Source: Microbacterium sp. AK009 (GTDB taxonomy: Bacteria > Actinomycetota > Actinomycetes > Actinomycetales > Microbacteriaceae). From it: a DNA stretch of 64,000 nt. This document shows positions 43,846 to 51,670 of this stretch, in pieces. A program made the position numbers and the translations under genes. The notes under the pieces are model-generated. The model had not been told where the DNA came from. It made no database searches and saw only the letters and a list, made by a program, of their open reading frames with translations. The stretch's first letter is position 1, and every line of letters begins with the position of its first letter. The stretch lies in the NCBI RefSeq assembly GCF_013410955.1, contig NZ_JACCCG010000005.1, positions 354,596-418,595 of the forward strand. Direction: 5' to 3'.

Positions 43846-45153
43846 TCAGCGGAAGTCCGCCACGTAGGAGTCGTACTCCTCGCCGAGCACCTGCTGCACC
43901 TCGGCGGGCGTCTTCGTGCCGTTGACGAGCTCCTGCAGCTCGGCGACGAGGGCGTCGTAGAAGGTGGGCGTGGGCCAGTCGGGGTAGAACGACAGTCCGT
44001 CGGCCTCGTTGACGGCGTTGAACGCCTGGATCAGCTCGAGGCTCTTCTCGTCGGTAATGTCGGCCTCATCGGCGGCGACGGGCAGGCCGCCGTTGTTGCC
44101 GATCAGCGCCTGCACCTCGGGCCGCATCGTGATGTCGATGAACTCGTAGGCGAGCTCCTTGTTCGCCGCGCGCTCGGGCACGACCCAGATGTTGCCCGAT
44201 GAGCCGAGGCTCAGGTCGCTGCCCGGGAACGGGAAGACGCCGAACTCGAAGTCGGTGATCTCGTCGACGAAGCGGCCGTACCACCAGCTGCCCGAGACGA
44301 AGATCGGCGAGGTGCCGTTGATGAACGACAGGCCCGCGTCCTCAGCGGCGATGCCGGTCACGTCGGGCGAGAAGTAGCCCGCATCGAGGTATTCCTTGAG
44401 CGTCTCGGTCGCGTAGGTGATCTCCTCGCCGCTCCAGTCGACGGGGTTCTCGTACAGCTGGTAGTCGTTGACCCACTGGCGGTCGGCCTGGCTGAGGGCC
44501 AGCTGGTACCAGAGCTGCCCGAGCGGATACTCCAGCCCGCCCTCGGCGAGCGGGGTGATGCCCTGCGCGACGAAGGCGTCGAGCACCGCGATGAACTCGT
44601 CATAGGTCGTCGGCACCTCGAGCCCGGCCGCGGCGAAGGCATCCTTGTTGTAGTAGACCGTGACGAACTCGCCGTAGTTCGGGACCCCGTACCAGGCGCC
44701 CGACCCCATCACGCCCTCCTCGCTGTAGCGCGCGGTGGTCTGCAGCGCGGGTGCGAGCTGGTCGTCCCAGCCGTACTCCTCCACGGCCTCCGTGATGTCG
44801 GTGATGAGCCCCTGGCTGGCCAGGAACCCCGCGGTCGCGTTGCCCTTGTTGAACTCCATGAGGTCGGGCGCCTCGTCGGAGTTGAGCACCTGGCTGGCGG
44901 TGGATCGGATCTGCTCGAAGCTGCGCTCCTCGAATTCGACCGTCGCGCCGGTCTCCTCCTCGAAGATGCGGATCGCCTCGTCCCAGGCGATGCCCATGGC
45001 GCTGTTCTCCCCCTCGTAGTGCCAGAGGGTGAGGGTGTCGTCGGATTCCCCGCCCGATCCCCCCGCACAGGCGGAGAGGACGAGCGCGGTCGCGGCGAGC
45101 GCTCCTGCGGCCGTGGCCGCCCGCGCGGTCGACTTACGTGTGATGCGTGCCAT
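43846..45153 (-). CDS. Sugar ABC transporter substrate-binding lipoprotein
   Basis: The product is 435 residues from ATG 45153, with GAAAGGAG ribosome site 8 nt upstream; ten earlier in-frame codons are discarded. A signal peptide with basic MARITRKSTARAATAAGALA ends in lipobox LSAC at about residue 29. Mature sequence shows TLTLWHYEGEN, EFNKGNATAGFLASQGLI and the YNKDAFAAAGLEVPTTYDEF motif typical of family 1 binding proteins. It is predicted to capture xyloglucan-derived oligosaccharides for the downstream permeases and alpha-xylosidase. It is controlled by the LacI operator at 45217. Confidence 0.92.
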   Translation of the reverse strand: MARITRKSTARAATAAGALAATALVLSACAGGSGGESDDTLTLWHYEGENSAMGIAWDEAIRIFEEETGATVEFEERSFEQIRSTASQVLNSDEAPDLMEFNKGNATAGFLASQGLITDITEAVEEYGWDDQLAPALQTTARYSEEGVMGSGAWYGVPNYGEFVTVYYNKDAFAAAGLEVPTTYDEFIAVLDAFVAQGITPLAEGGLEYPLGQLWYQLALSQADRQWVNDYQLYENPVDWSGEEITYATETLKEYLDAGYFSPDVTGIAAEDAGLSFINGTSPIFVSGSWWYGRFVDEITDFEFGVFPFPGSDLSLGSSGNIWVVPERAANKELAYEFIDITMRPEVQALIGNNGGLPVAADEADITDEKSLELIQAFNAVNEADGLSFYPDWPTPTFYDALVAELQELVNGTKTPAEVQQVLGEEYDSYVADFR

Positions 45154-45216
45154 CGGTGGCACTCCTTTCTCGGTGACCTTCACTGGTCAGGGTGTGTGTG
45201 CAGGTGGTGCGGATCG

Positions 45217-45230
45217 TCGAAGCGCTTCGA
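45217..45230. promoter_or_regulatory. LacI-family operator upstream of binding protein gene
   Basis: TCGAAGCGCTTCGA is a perfect 14-bp palindrome with the central CG dinucleotide typical of LacI/GalR operators. It lies between the LacI stop (45267) and the binding-protein start (45153), 64 bp upstream of the latter. Confidence 0.85.
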
Positions 45231-45266
45231 TGCTGCGCGAGTGGAAAGGGACCGGAGGCGCCGGCG

Positions 45267-46316
45267 TCAGGCGACGTCGGAACCGGCCACGGCCGGCGCC
45301 AGGGCGTCGGACACCCGCGCGAGCGAGCCGTGGTCGAGATAGGCGGGTGGGATCAAGCGGATGCCGGGGGCCGGGCGGTCGCCGTCGAAGAACGTCAGCG
45401 CGAGGTCGACGGCTAGGTCGCACGAGGCCTGTGGGACGAGCGGCAACGCGTCGAGGGGGCGCGGGAGTGCGGCGGTGTCGAAGGTCGGCGCGACGGAGAT
45501 CACCGAGACGTCCTCGGGGACGCGGAGTGCGCGGGCGTCGAGCTCTGCGAGGACGGCGCGGTGCGACTCCTCGGGGCAGTGCAGCACGAGCGCGGTGGCG
45601 CCGGCGTCGAGAAGCTCGCCCGTGGCCGCGCGGACGCTCGCGTCGGTGGCGTGCTCATGCCCGGTGGCGCGGAAATCGGCAGCGACGGCGAACATCCCCG
45701 CCGCCGCGAAGAACTCGTCGCGCACCCTCGGCGGGAAGTTGGAGCGCGAGTACGACACCTCGGGCTGCCCGACGAGCCCGATGCGGGTGTGGCCGGCCCG
45801 CGCCATCCGGGCCACGGCCTCGCGCGTCGCGGCCTCGAAGTCGAGGTCGACGCAGACGAGACCTTCGCTGTCGTTCGGGACGCCGATGAAGACGGTGGGC
45901 GTCTCGATCTCGCGTGCGAGCGCGACGCGCGGATCGTCGGGGGCGACATCGAGCACGAGGATCGCATCGACGAGGCGATTCGAAGCGACGCGGCGCATGC
46001 CCGCCTGCGCGTCCTCGTCGGTGAGCAGGAGAACGTCGTAGTCGTTGCGGCGCGCGGCCACGGCGGTGGCGAGCACGAAGGCCATGTGGGTCGGGGCGTG
46101 CGTGTCCTTCCGCAGCGGCTCGGTGAGGGCGAAGATGCGCGTGCGCCGGCCGGCGAGCATGCGCGCTCCGGCGTTCGGGCTGTAACCCAGACGCTCGACC
46201 GCCTCCTCGATGCGCCGGCGGGTGTCGGCCGAGACCGGTCGCTTGCCGCTGAGGGCGTACGACACGGTGCTGATCGAGACACCGGCGGCCTTGGCCACCT
46301 CGTCGATCTTCGCCAT
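45267..46316 (-). CDS. LacI family transcriptional regulator
   Basis: The product is 349 residues from ATG 46316 (MAKIDEVAKAAGVSISTVSY); the longer frame to 46445 crosses the operator region and is discarded. The N-terminal HTH and hinge are AKIDEVAKAAGVSISTVSYA then LSGKRPVSADTRRRIEEAVERLGYSPN. The effector domain follows (ILVLDVAPDDPR, VGQPEVSYSRSNFP). It is immediately upstream of the transporter operon. Operators lie on both sides of its gene, so it likely represses the operon and itself, responding to a xyloside. Confidence 0.93.
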   Translation of the reverse strand: MAKIDEVAKAAGVSISTVSYALSGKRPVSADTRRRIEEAVERLGYSPNAGARMLAGRRTRIFALTEPLRKDTHAPTHMAFVLATAVAARRNDYDVLLLTDEDAQAGMRRVASNRLVDAILVLDVAPDDPRVALAREIETPTVFIGVPNDSEGLVCVDLDFEAATREAVARMARAGHTRIGLVGQPEVSYSRSNFPPRVRDEFFAAAGMFAVAADFRATGHEHATDASVRAATGELLDAGATALVLHCPEESHRAVLAELDARALRVPEDVSVISVAPTFDTAALPRPLDALPLVPQASCDLAVDLALTFFDGDRPAPGIRLIPPAYLDHGSLARVSDALAPAVAGSDVA

Positions 46317-46344
46317 GGGGACTCCGTCATCAGGTTTCGGATAA

Positions 46345-46371
46345 TCGAAGCGCTTCGCGGAAACGCTTCGA
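46345..46371. promoter_or_regulatory. Double LacI-type operator upstream of lacI gene
   Basis: TCGAAGCGCTTCGC (46345-46358) matches the 45217 operator at 13 of 14 positions. GAAACGCTTCGA (46360-46371) is a second overlapping half-matching copy. They lie 29-55 bp upstream of the regulator start and indicate autoregulation. Confidence 0.75.
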
Positions 46372-46628
46372 TTGATGGTGCCACAGGATCGCCGCGGCGC
46401 ACAAGAGGTTTGGTGCAAGTCGCAACAAATCAGTTCGGGCGCCACGGCGCGGCATCCGCTCTCCGGACTTCTCGCAGCGCCACGTGCTCAGCCGCGGGGC
46501 GGCGGGGTGACACGCCGACGAGAACGCCGCCGCCCCGGCGCGTCGACGACAGAACCCGCCGCCGTGTTCAGGCCGGCGAGGCGAGGACGCAGGGCCGCGG
46601 GGCGAAGGGATGCCGCGGCGCGGCGGAT
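46372..46628. other. Intergenic stretch without a gene
   Basis: The sequence between the LacI operators and the leader-peptide promoter is GC-rich, with open frames in several phases that lack ribosome sites and family similarity. I see no gene or strong repeat here. Confidence 0.5.
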
Positions 46629-46658
46629 TTGCCAACGACGGCGGCCATCGGCCATAAT
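46629..46658 (+). promoter_or_regulatory. Sigma70-type promoter directly upstream of the leader ORF
   Basis: TTGCCA (46629-46634) and CATAAT (46653-46658) are separated by 18 bp. A start site 7-8 nt after the -10 box falls at 46665-46666, the first base of the small ORF's ATG, giving a leaderless transcript. Leaderless small ORFs are common in actinobacteria. Confidence 0.6.
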
Positions 46659-46665
46659 CAGCCGC

Positions 46666-46767
46666 ATGACTGACGACGCACGCTCTCTGTCCGCCTGGGA
46701 GGCGAACGGGACTGCCGGCATGATGGTGGCCGGCCGCGTTGTCACGTGTTGTCGAATGTGCCGCTGA
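46666..46767 (+). CDS. Putative cysteine-rich leader peptide (33 residues)
   Basis: The ORF begins MTDDARSLSAWEANGTAGMM and ends VVTCCRMCR then stop. Three cysteines are in the last six residues, as in actinobacterial Cys-rich leader peptides, where ribosome stalling at low Cys controls downstream expression. It has no ribosome site but is placed exactly at a predicted transcription start. It lies about 195 nt upstream of the winged-helix gene. GGTAA/TTACC (46771 and 46806) and GAACCC/GGGTTC (46920-46940) dyads are between. Function is inferred. No sulphur-metabolism gene is next to it. Confidence 0.55.
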   Translation: MTDDARSLSAWEANGTAGMMVAGRVVTCCRMCR

Positions 46768-46962
46768 CTCGGTAATCCCGCCGGACATCAGCGTCGCCGC
46801 TCCGCTTACCCGCGCAGGCGACGCGCGACACGTCCCCCGAGACTTCCTCCTTCTCGCGCATCACTGAGCGCAGCGGATGTCTCGATCCGGCCTCGCCGGC
46901 CGATTTCGCAGCACTTCTCGAACCCCGACTCTGCGGGTTCCGCTCCCTTGAGGAACATCATC

Positions 46963-47733
46963 ATGTCGACCACCGCTCTTCTCGACCGTCCCGCCCCCGC
47001 CCGTCACCTGCGCGCCGTTCCGCGCCTCGCTGAGGACGCCCCCGCCGCCTCTGCACAGGCCGCCGCCTCTGCACAGCCCGCCGCGCCGCGAGCCGCCGCT
47101 CCGGCACCGCAGCGTCACCTTCCCCCCGGCACCGCACCCCGCGGCTTCGCCCTGTACGTCGGCTTCGATGAGGCCAAGGCCCAGGCCTCGGGCGTGAGCC
47201 TCCCCGTCCTCGTCGACGCCCTGCGCCGCACCCTCGCCGAGCTCGCCCCCGACGCCGAGACCTACGCCACCGTCGCCCTCGCGCCCGTCGGCGCCGGCGG
47301 CCGCGATGTCGACGTCGTTCGCCTCGCCCTCCAGGAGCCCGCGGCTGTCGCGCGAACCAAGCCCGAGGAACCCGAGGAGGACGACGACACCGCCCGCGGC
47401 GTGGTCGTCGACATCTCCCGCAAGCGCGTCGTCATCGACGGCGAGTCGGCAGCGCTGACCTTCAAGGAGTTCGAGCTGCTGCAGTACCTCGTCCTCCGCG
47501 AGGGGCGCACGATCGAGCGCGCGGAGCTGGTCTCGTCGCTCTGGCAGGGCGCCGAGGAGCAGGATGCTCCGGGCGAGCGCACGATCGACGTGCACGTTCG
47601 TCGCCTGCGGGCCAAGCTCGGCCGATACGAGGACATCGTCCGCACCGTCCGCGGTGTCGGCTACCGCTTCGACCGGCACGCCGACGTCGTCATCCGCTTC
47701 GGCCACGGCACGCCCTCGCCCGACCGCTTCTGA
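46963..47733 (+). CDS. Winged-helix transcriptional regulator without receiver domain
   Basis: The product is 256 residues from ATG 46963 (MSTTALLDRPAPARHLRAVP), with GAGG 10 nt upstream; a TTG 15 nt earlier is in frame. An Ala/Pro-rich N-terminus is followed by a small alpha/beta segment (FALYVGFDEAKAQASGVSLP, then ETYATVALAPVG) and an OmpR-type DNA-binding domain (FKEFELLQYLVLREGRTIER, VHVRRLRAKLG, TVRGVGYRF). There is no phosphoacceptor receiver, so it is an orphan output protein, possibly controlled at the mRNA level by the preceding leader. Confidence 0.8.
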   Translation: MSTTALLDRPAPARHLRAVPRLAEDAPAASAQAAASAQPAAPRAAAPAPQRHLPPGTAPRGFALYVGFDEAKAQASGVSLPVLVDALRRTLAELAPDAETYATVALAPVGAGGRDVDVVRLALQEPAAVARTKPEEPEEDDDTARGVVVDISRKRVVIDGESAALTFKEFELLQYLVLREGRTIERAELVSSLWQGAEEQDAPGERTIDVHVRRLRAKLGRYEDIVRTVRGVGYRFDRHADVVIRFGHGTPSPDRF

Positions 47734-48228
47734 TCAGTCCGGCGGCCTCTCCTCGAGGGGCTTGACCATGCGGAAGTTGACCAGTTCCACGCCCGCCCGG
47801 ACGGGGCGCTGCTCCGCGCGGACGATGAAGCCCCGGCGTGCGAAGAACGGGCGGGCGGTGATGCTCACATTCGCCGAGAGCGAGGTCGCACCGAGCGCCC
47901 GCGCCTCCTCCTCCAGGGCCACGAGAAGCTTCGTCGCCACACCCCGGCCCGCGTGGCGCGATGCCACGAACATCATGTCCACGTATCCGCTCGAATCCAC
48001 GTCGGCGAATCCGGCGACCTCGTCATCGACGAGCGCGACGAAGGTGTTGCTCCCCCGCCTCCCGGCATCCCAGTCGGCGACACTTCGTTCCTCCGGCCGT
48101 GCCCACGCCGCGATCTGCTCCGGGGAGTAGTCCGCGGCCGCGGTCACCGTCACGGCGTCGAGGAACACGGCGAGCGTGGCGGCCGCGTCGTCGCTGCGAT
48201 ACGGACGGACTCGCACGATAGTGCTCAC
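47734..48228 (-). CDS. GNAT family N-acetyltransferase
   Basis: The product is 164 residues from GTG 48228, which overlaps the upstream pyruvyltransferase stop (GTGA). RPYRSDDAAATLAVFLDAV and the CoA site RHAGRGVATKLLVALEEEARALGATSL are clear, ending with PFFARRGF. Coupling to a polysaccharide pyruvyltransferase suggests a sugar or peptidoglycan-linked amino acetylation, but this is only context. It is convergent with the winged-helix gene, with no gap. Confidence 0.85.
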   Translation of the reverse strand: MSTIVRVRPYRSDDAAATLAVFLDAVTVTAAADYSPEQIAAWARPEERSVADWDAGRRGSNTFVALVDDEVAGFADVDSSGYVDMMFVASRHAGRGVATKLLVALEEEARALGATSLSANVSITARPFFARRGFIVRAEQRPVRAGVELVNFRMVKPLEERPPD

Positions 48229-49394
48229 CGCAGCGACTCGGCGACCGTGTCCCACCACCGCACCGCGTCGGCGCGGTGCGGCTCGAACCGCTCGGCCGCC
48301 GCCTCGGCGATCTCCCCGCGCCGCGCGTCGAGCTCGCGCAGTCGATCCGGCGCGCCACCCAGGTCATCGAGATCGACGACACCCGCCTGTCCCCAGTGCG
48401 CGAGCGCGCCGCTCAGCTTGATGCGCGTGTAGTCGTCGGCGGCGAGACCGAGGATCGGCACCCCCGCGGGGGCGGCGAAGACCGCCGGGTGGTACCGGCT
48501 CGTGACGAGCAGCCGCGCGCGACGGGCGAGCGCCGCGGCACCCCGCGAGTCGCCGCTCGGCAGCACTCTGCTCTCGCGCGTCATCCGCTCCCGCACGCGC
48601 TCGTGCAGCGCCGCGTCGCCCAGAGGTTCGGCGCCGGCGGCGACCGGGCCGAAGTGGGCGTGGAAGATCACGGGCCCGACAGCGTCGGACGCGGCGTCCA
48701 GCAACCGCGCGATCGCCGCCTCGACCACGTCGCCAGGCCGTCCAGCGAACCACCCCGACAGGCTCACCAGAACGTACGCCTCGGTGGGCGCGTCGTCTCC
48801 GCCGGTGAGGAAGGAGGCGTCGTCGACGCCGGCGTGCACCCGAGCGCCCCACGACCGGGCGAGGGCGGCGGAGTCGTGTTCGCGCACGCCGGTCCACTCC
48901 GCGTCGCGGGTCATGGCGGCGGCGCGCTCCGCGTCCTCCTCGTCGAGGTCGGGCCCGAAGGTCTGACCACTCACCACCACCGGCAGCCCACGCGCGCGGG
49001 CCATCGCCGCGAGAGTGGTCCGCTCGTACACGTGCACCGGCCAGCGCGACGCGAGGTTGCCGCCGCCGGCGATGAGCACGCCCGAGGCGTCCTCGAGCGC
49101 GTCGAGCACTCCCCGCGCCGGGTCGTCCGAGATCAACTCGGCTTCACCGGCCGCCGCGGCGCGCAGAAGCGACGCGCGCTCGCGCGCCGCCGCGCGCTCG
49201 AGACCGATGAAGCCCAGGCGCTCGACGGTGGCCAGCCCGTAGCGCGCCGCCGACTCCTCGGGCGCCGAGGACACCCCGGTGACACGTCCACCGCGGGCGG
49301 AGAGCTCGACGGCCGCAACCTCGAACATCGCCTCGTCGCCGATGTGGATGATGCCGCCGAGTACCCCGATGTCGCCGATGGTCAGTACGTTCAC
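48225..49394 (-). CDS. Polysaccharide pyruvyl transferase family protein
   Basis: The product is 389 residues from GTG 49394, with AAAGGA 6 nt upstream. The N-terminal VNVLTIGDIGVLGGIIHIGD and the mid-protein VLIAGGGNLAS, VVVSGQTFGP and C-terminal LLVTSRYHPAVFAAPAGVPI segments match the CsaB/WcaK pyruvyltransferase fold. These add pyruvate ketals to cell-wall or exopolysaccharides. It is divergent from the HEAT-glycosyltransferase gene and likely part of one surface-glycan locus. Confidence 0.85.
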   Translation of the reverse strand: MNVLTIGDIGVLGGIIHIGDEAMFEVAAVELSARGGRVTGVSSAPEESAARYGLATVERLGFIGLERAAARERASLLRAAAAGEAELISDDPARGVLDALEDASGVLIAGGGNLASRWPVHVYERTTLAAMARARGLPVVVSGQTFGPDLDEEDAERAAAMTRDAEWTGVREHDSAALARSWGARVHAGVDDASFLTGGDDAPTEAYVLVSLSGWFAGRPGDVVEAAIARLLDAASDAVGPVIFHAHFGPVAAGAEPLGDAALHERVRERMTRESRVLPSGDSRGAAALARRARLLVTSRYHPAVFAAPAGVPILGLAADDYTRIKLSGALAHWGQAGVVDLDDLGGAPDRLRELDARRGEIAEAAAERFEPHRADAVRWWDTVAESLR

Positions 49395-49455
49395 GGATGG
49401 TCCTTTCACGTCGAGCCGGTCCTCCGGCACCCGGACAACCGTAGACTTCCGAGCG

Positions 49456-49495
49456 GGTCACCGCACCTCGTCCGATCGCCGATCGGGCGGTGACC
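49456..49495. promoter_or_regulatory. Nested inverted repeat before the HEAT-glycosyltransferase start
   Basis: GGTCACCGC (49456-49464) and GCGGTGACC (49487-49495) frame a perfect CCGATC-GCC-GATCGG dyad (49472-49486). The element ends 5 bp before the GGAGG ribosome site of the 49511 gene. It may be an operator for the divergent promoter or an RNA hairpin near the start. Confidence 0.6.
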
Positions 49496-49510
49496 GCTTC
49501 GGAGGCAGTG

Positions 49511-51670
49511 ATGGGCATCCAGACGGCGATGGACCGCATCATCGAAGCGCCCACGATCGTGCAGGCGATGCAGGCCGCCGATGACGTCGCCTTCGAGGCG
49601 GGGCGCGACCCGGGGGTTCGGACCCTCCGCGTGCTGTCGGCTGCGCTCGTGGGTGCCGACGACATCGCGGCGATCGCCGCCGTGCACGCCCTCGCCGAGA
49701 TGAACGATGAAGCGGCCGGCGCACTGCTCGTCACCCTCCTCGACGACGAACGCCGCTTCATCGTCGAGCACGCGGCCTGGGCCCTCGGGCGTCGCCCCGC
49801 CCGCGCCGCCGCGATCGCGCCCCTCATCTCGCTGGTCATCGCCGGCGGCTTCATCGGCATGCTCGCCCAGCACACGCTGGAGAAATGGGCCGCCGGGAGC
49901 GGCGAACTCCTCGCCGTCGCCCTGCTGAGCGCCGCCACCGGCGAGGTGGGCGTCGAGTCGCGCGTGCGCCTCGCCGAGACGCTCGGTCTGGTGCGCCATC
50001 CGCTCACCACCGCGCCGCTGTGCGCCCTGGCCTCGGACACGACTGCTCCCCCCGCCGTCCGCGAAGCGGCGGTCGCCGCGCTCGGACAGCGCGCGGATGC
50101 AGACATCATCGCCCACCTCGAAGACCTCGTCGCCGAAGGAGGCCTCATCGGCGACCTCGCGCGCCTCGCTCTCATCGACGCCGACCCGCCGCGCACCCGC
50201 ACATCGGCCGACGACGCCGGCGGCGACGGCGGCCTGACCGTCGCGCAGCTCTTCCTCCACGCCGACATCGATCCCGCCCTCTCGGCGTCCGGCGCCGGTG
50301 ACAACGGCGGCATCGCGACCCTGCTCGTCCGACTCGGCGACGCCCTCATCTTCGACAGCTCGGTCGTCGACCGCGTGCTCACCCTCTCGCGCGGGACGGT
50401 CGCCCAGGCAGGACCCGACCTGCTGCAGATGGCCGGCGGCGAGCGCGGCCATCTTTACGGGCACGTGCCGCTGACGAGCGTTCCGGCTTCGTCGGCAACC
50501 GCCTGGCACCTGCGCGTGACGGTGCGCCGAGGCATCCGTCGTCTTCTGCGCGCCGCGGGGCGCGTCGACGTGCTGCACCTGAGGATGGCGGATGTCGGCA
50601 GCCTCGCCGCCGCCGATGTGGCGCGCGAGCTCGGGATCCCGACGGTGTTCACCGTCGCACCCGATCCGCACAGTGTGATCGCCTCGCTCGAGAGGTCGGG
50701 ACGGCTGTCGCGGGAGGACTTCGGCGAGGTCGACCGCACGGAGCACTTCTGGTTCCGCAGCCACCTCGTCCAGAGCCTTGCGGCCTCGGCCGCCCACTCG
50801 GTGTTCTTCCCCCGCCCCGAGCTCGAACGCGACATGCGCGCCCTCATCGGCATCGACCTCACCTCTCACCCCGAACGCCACACCGTCGTCGCCGAGGGCG
50901 TAGACCTCGCGATCGTCGACAACGCCCTCTCACGCGCCGTCGCGGTCGCCGCCGGCACCGAGCCCGAGGGCCCGATCGCCGAGCTCGCCGAGCTCATCGG
51001 CGGCCTCGCTCCCCATCGCCGCGGACTGCCGCTGCTGGTCACGGTCGGACGCATGCACCGCATCAAAGGGATGGCCGCGCTCGTCGAGGCGTGGGCCGGC
51101 AGCGACCTGTCAGACCGCGCGAACCTGCTCGTCGTCGGCGGCGACCTCGCCCACCCGTCGAGCGACGAACAGCACCAGCTCGACCTCATCGACGGCTCGG
51201 TCCCGCCCGCCGACCGTGCCGAGCGAGGCCTCGTCATCGCAGGGCACCGCTCGAACGGCATCGCGGCTTCCTGGCTCGCCGCCGCCCGGTTCGGCATCCC
51301 CGGCGTCGTCGCCTCGGGCGGCGCGTACGTCTGCGCGAGCGTGAAGGAGGAGTTCGGTCTGGCGATCCTCGAGGCGATGGCCACGGGGCTCGTCGTCGTC
51401 GCCCCCGACAGCGGAGGACCTGCGACCTACGTCGACGACGGCGACACCGGGTTCCTCACCGACACCGCAGACCCGGCGGCCCTCGTCTCCGCGATCGGCC
51501 GAGCTCTCGATGCCGCCGCCGACGGCGACCCGCGCCGCGCCGAGCGCTCACGCACTCTCGTGGCCGAGCGCTTCACGATCCAGGGCATGGCTGCCACCCT
51601 CACCCCGATGTACCAGAACGTCGCCCAGCACGAGGCGGAGCTCCGCCGCACCGCGGGACTCCTGACGTGA
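49511..51670 (+). CDS. Glycosyltransferase with N-terminal HEAT-repeat region
   Basis: The product is 719 residues from ATG 49511, 5 nt after a GGAGG; GTG 49508 or 49490 are alternatives. Residues about 20-220 are alpha-helical pairs with HEAT features (VHALAEMNDEAAGALLVTLL, HAAWALGRRPARAAAI, REAAVAALGQRAD). The rest is a GT4-like glycosyltransferase (VTVGRMHRIKGMAALVEAW, VKEEFGLAILEAMATG, APDSGGPATYV). HEAT repeats likely dock partner proteins. It overlaps the next glycosyltransferase (GTGA). Confidence 0.82.
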   Translation: MGIQTAMDRIIEAPTIVQAMQAADDVAFEAGRDPGVRTLRVLSAALVGADDIAAIAAVHALAEMNDEAAGALLVTLLDDERRFIVEHAAWALGRRPARAAAIAPLISLVIAGGFIGMLAQHTLEKWAAGSGELLAVALLSAATGEVGVESRVRLAETLGLVRHPLTTAPLCALASDTTAPPAVREAAVAALGQRADADIIAHLEDLVAEGGLIGDLARLALIDADPPRTRTSADDAGGDGGLTVAQLFLHADIDPALSASGAGDNGGIATLLVRLGDALIFDSSVVDRVLTLSRGTVAQAGPDLLQMAGGERGHLYGHVPLTSVPASSATAWHLRVTVRRGIRRLLRAAGRVDVLHLRMADVGSLAAADVARELGIPTVFTVAPDPHSVIASLERSGRLSREDFGEVDRTEHFWFRSHLVQSLAASAAHSVFFPRPELERDMRALIGIDLTSHPERHTVVAEGVDLAIVDNALSRAVAVAAGTEPEGPIAELAELIGGLAPHRRGLPLLVTVGRMHRIKGMAALVEAWAGSDLSDRANLLVVGGDLAHPSSDEQHQLDLIDGSVPPADRAERGLVIAGHRSNGIAASWLAAARFGIPGVVASGGAYVCASVKEEFGLAILEAMATGLVVVAPDSGGPATYVDDGDTGFLTDTADPAALVSAIGRALDAAADGDPRRAERSRTLVAERFTIQGMAATLTPMYQNVAQHEAELRRTAGLLT

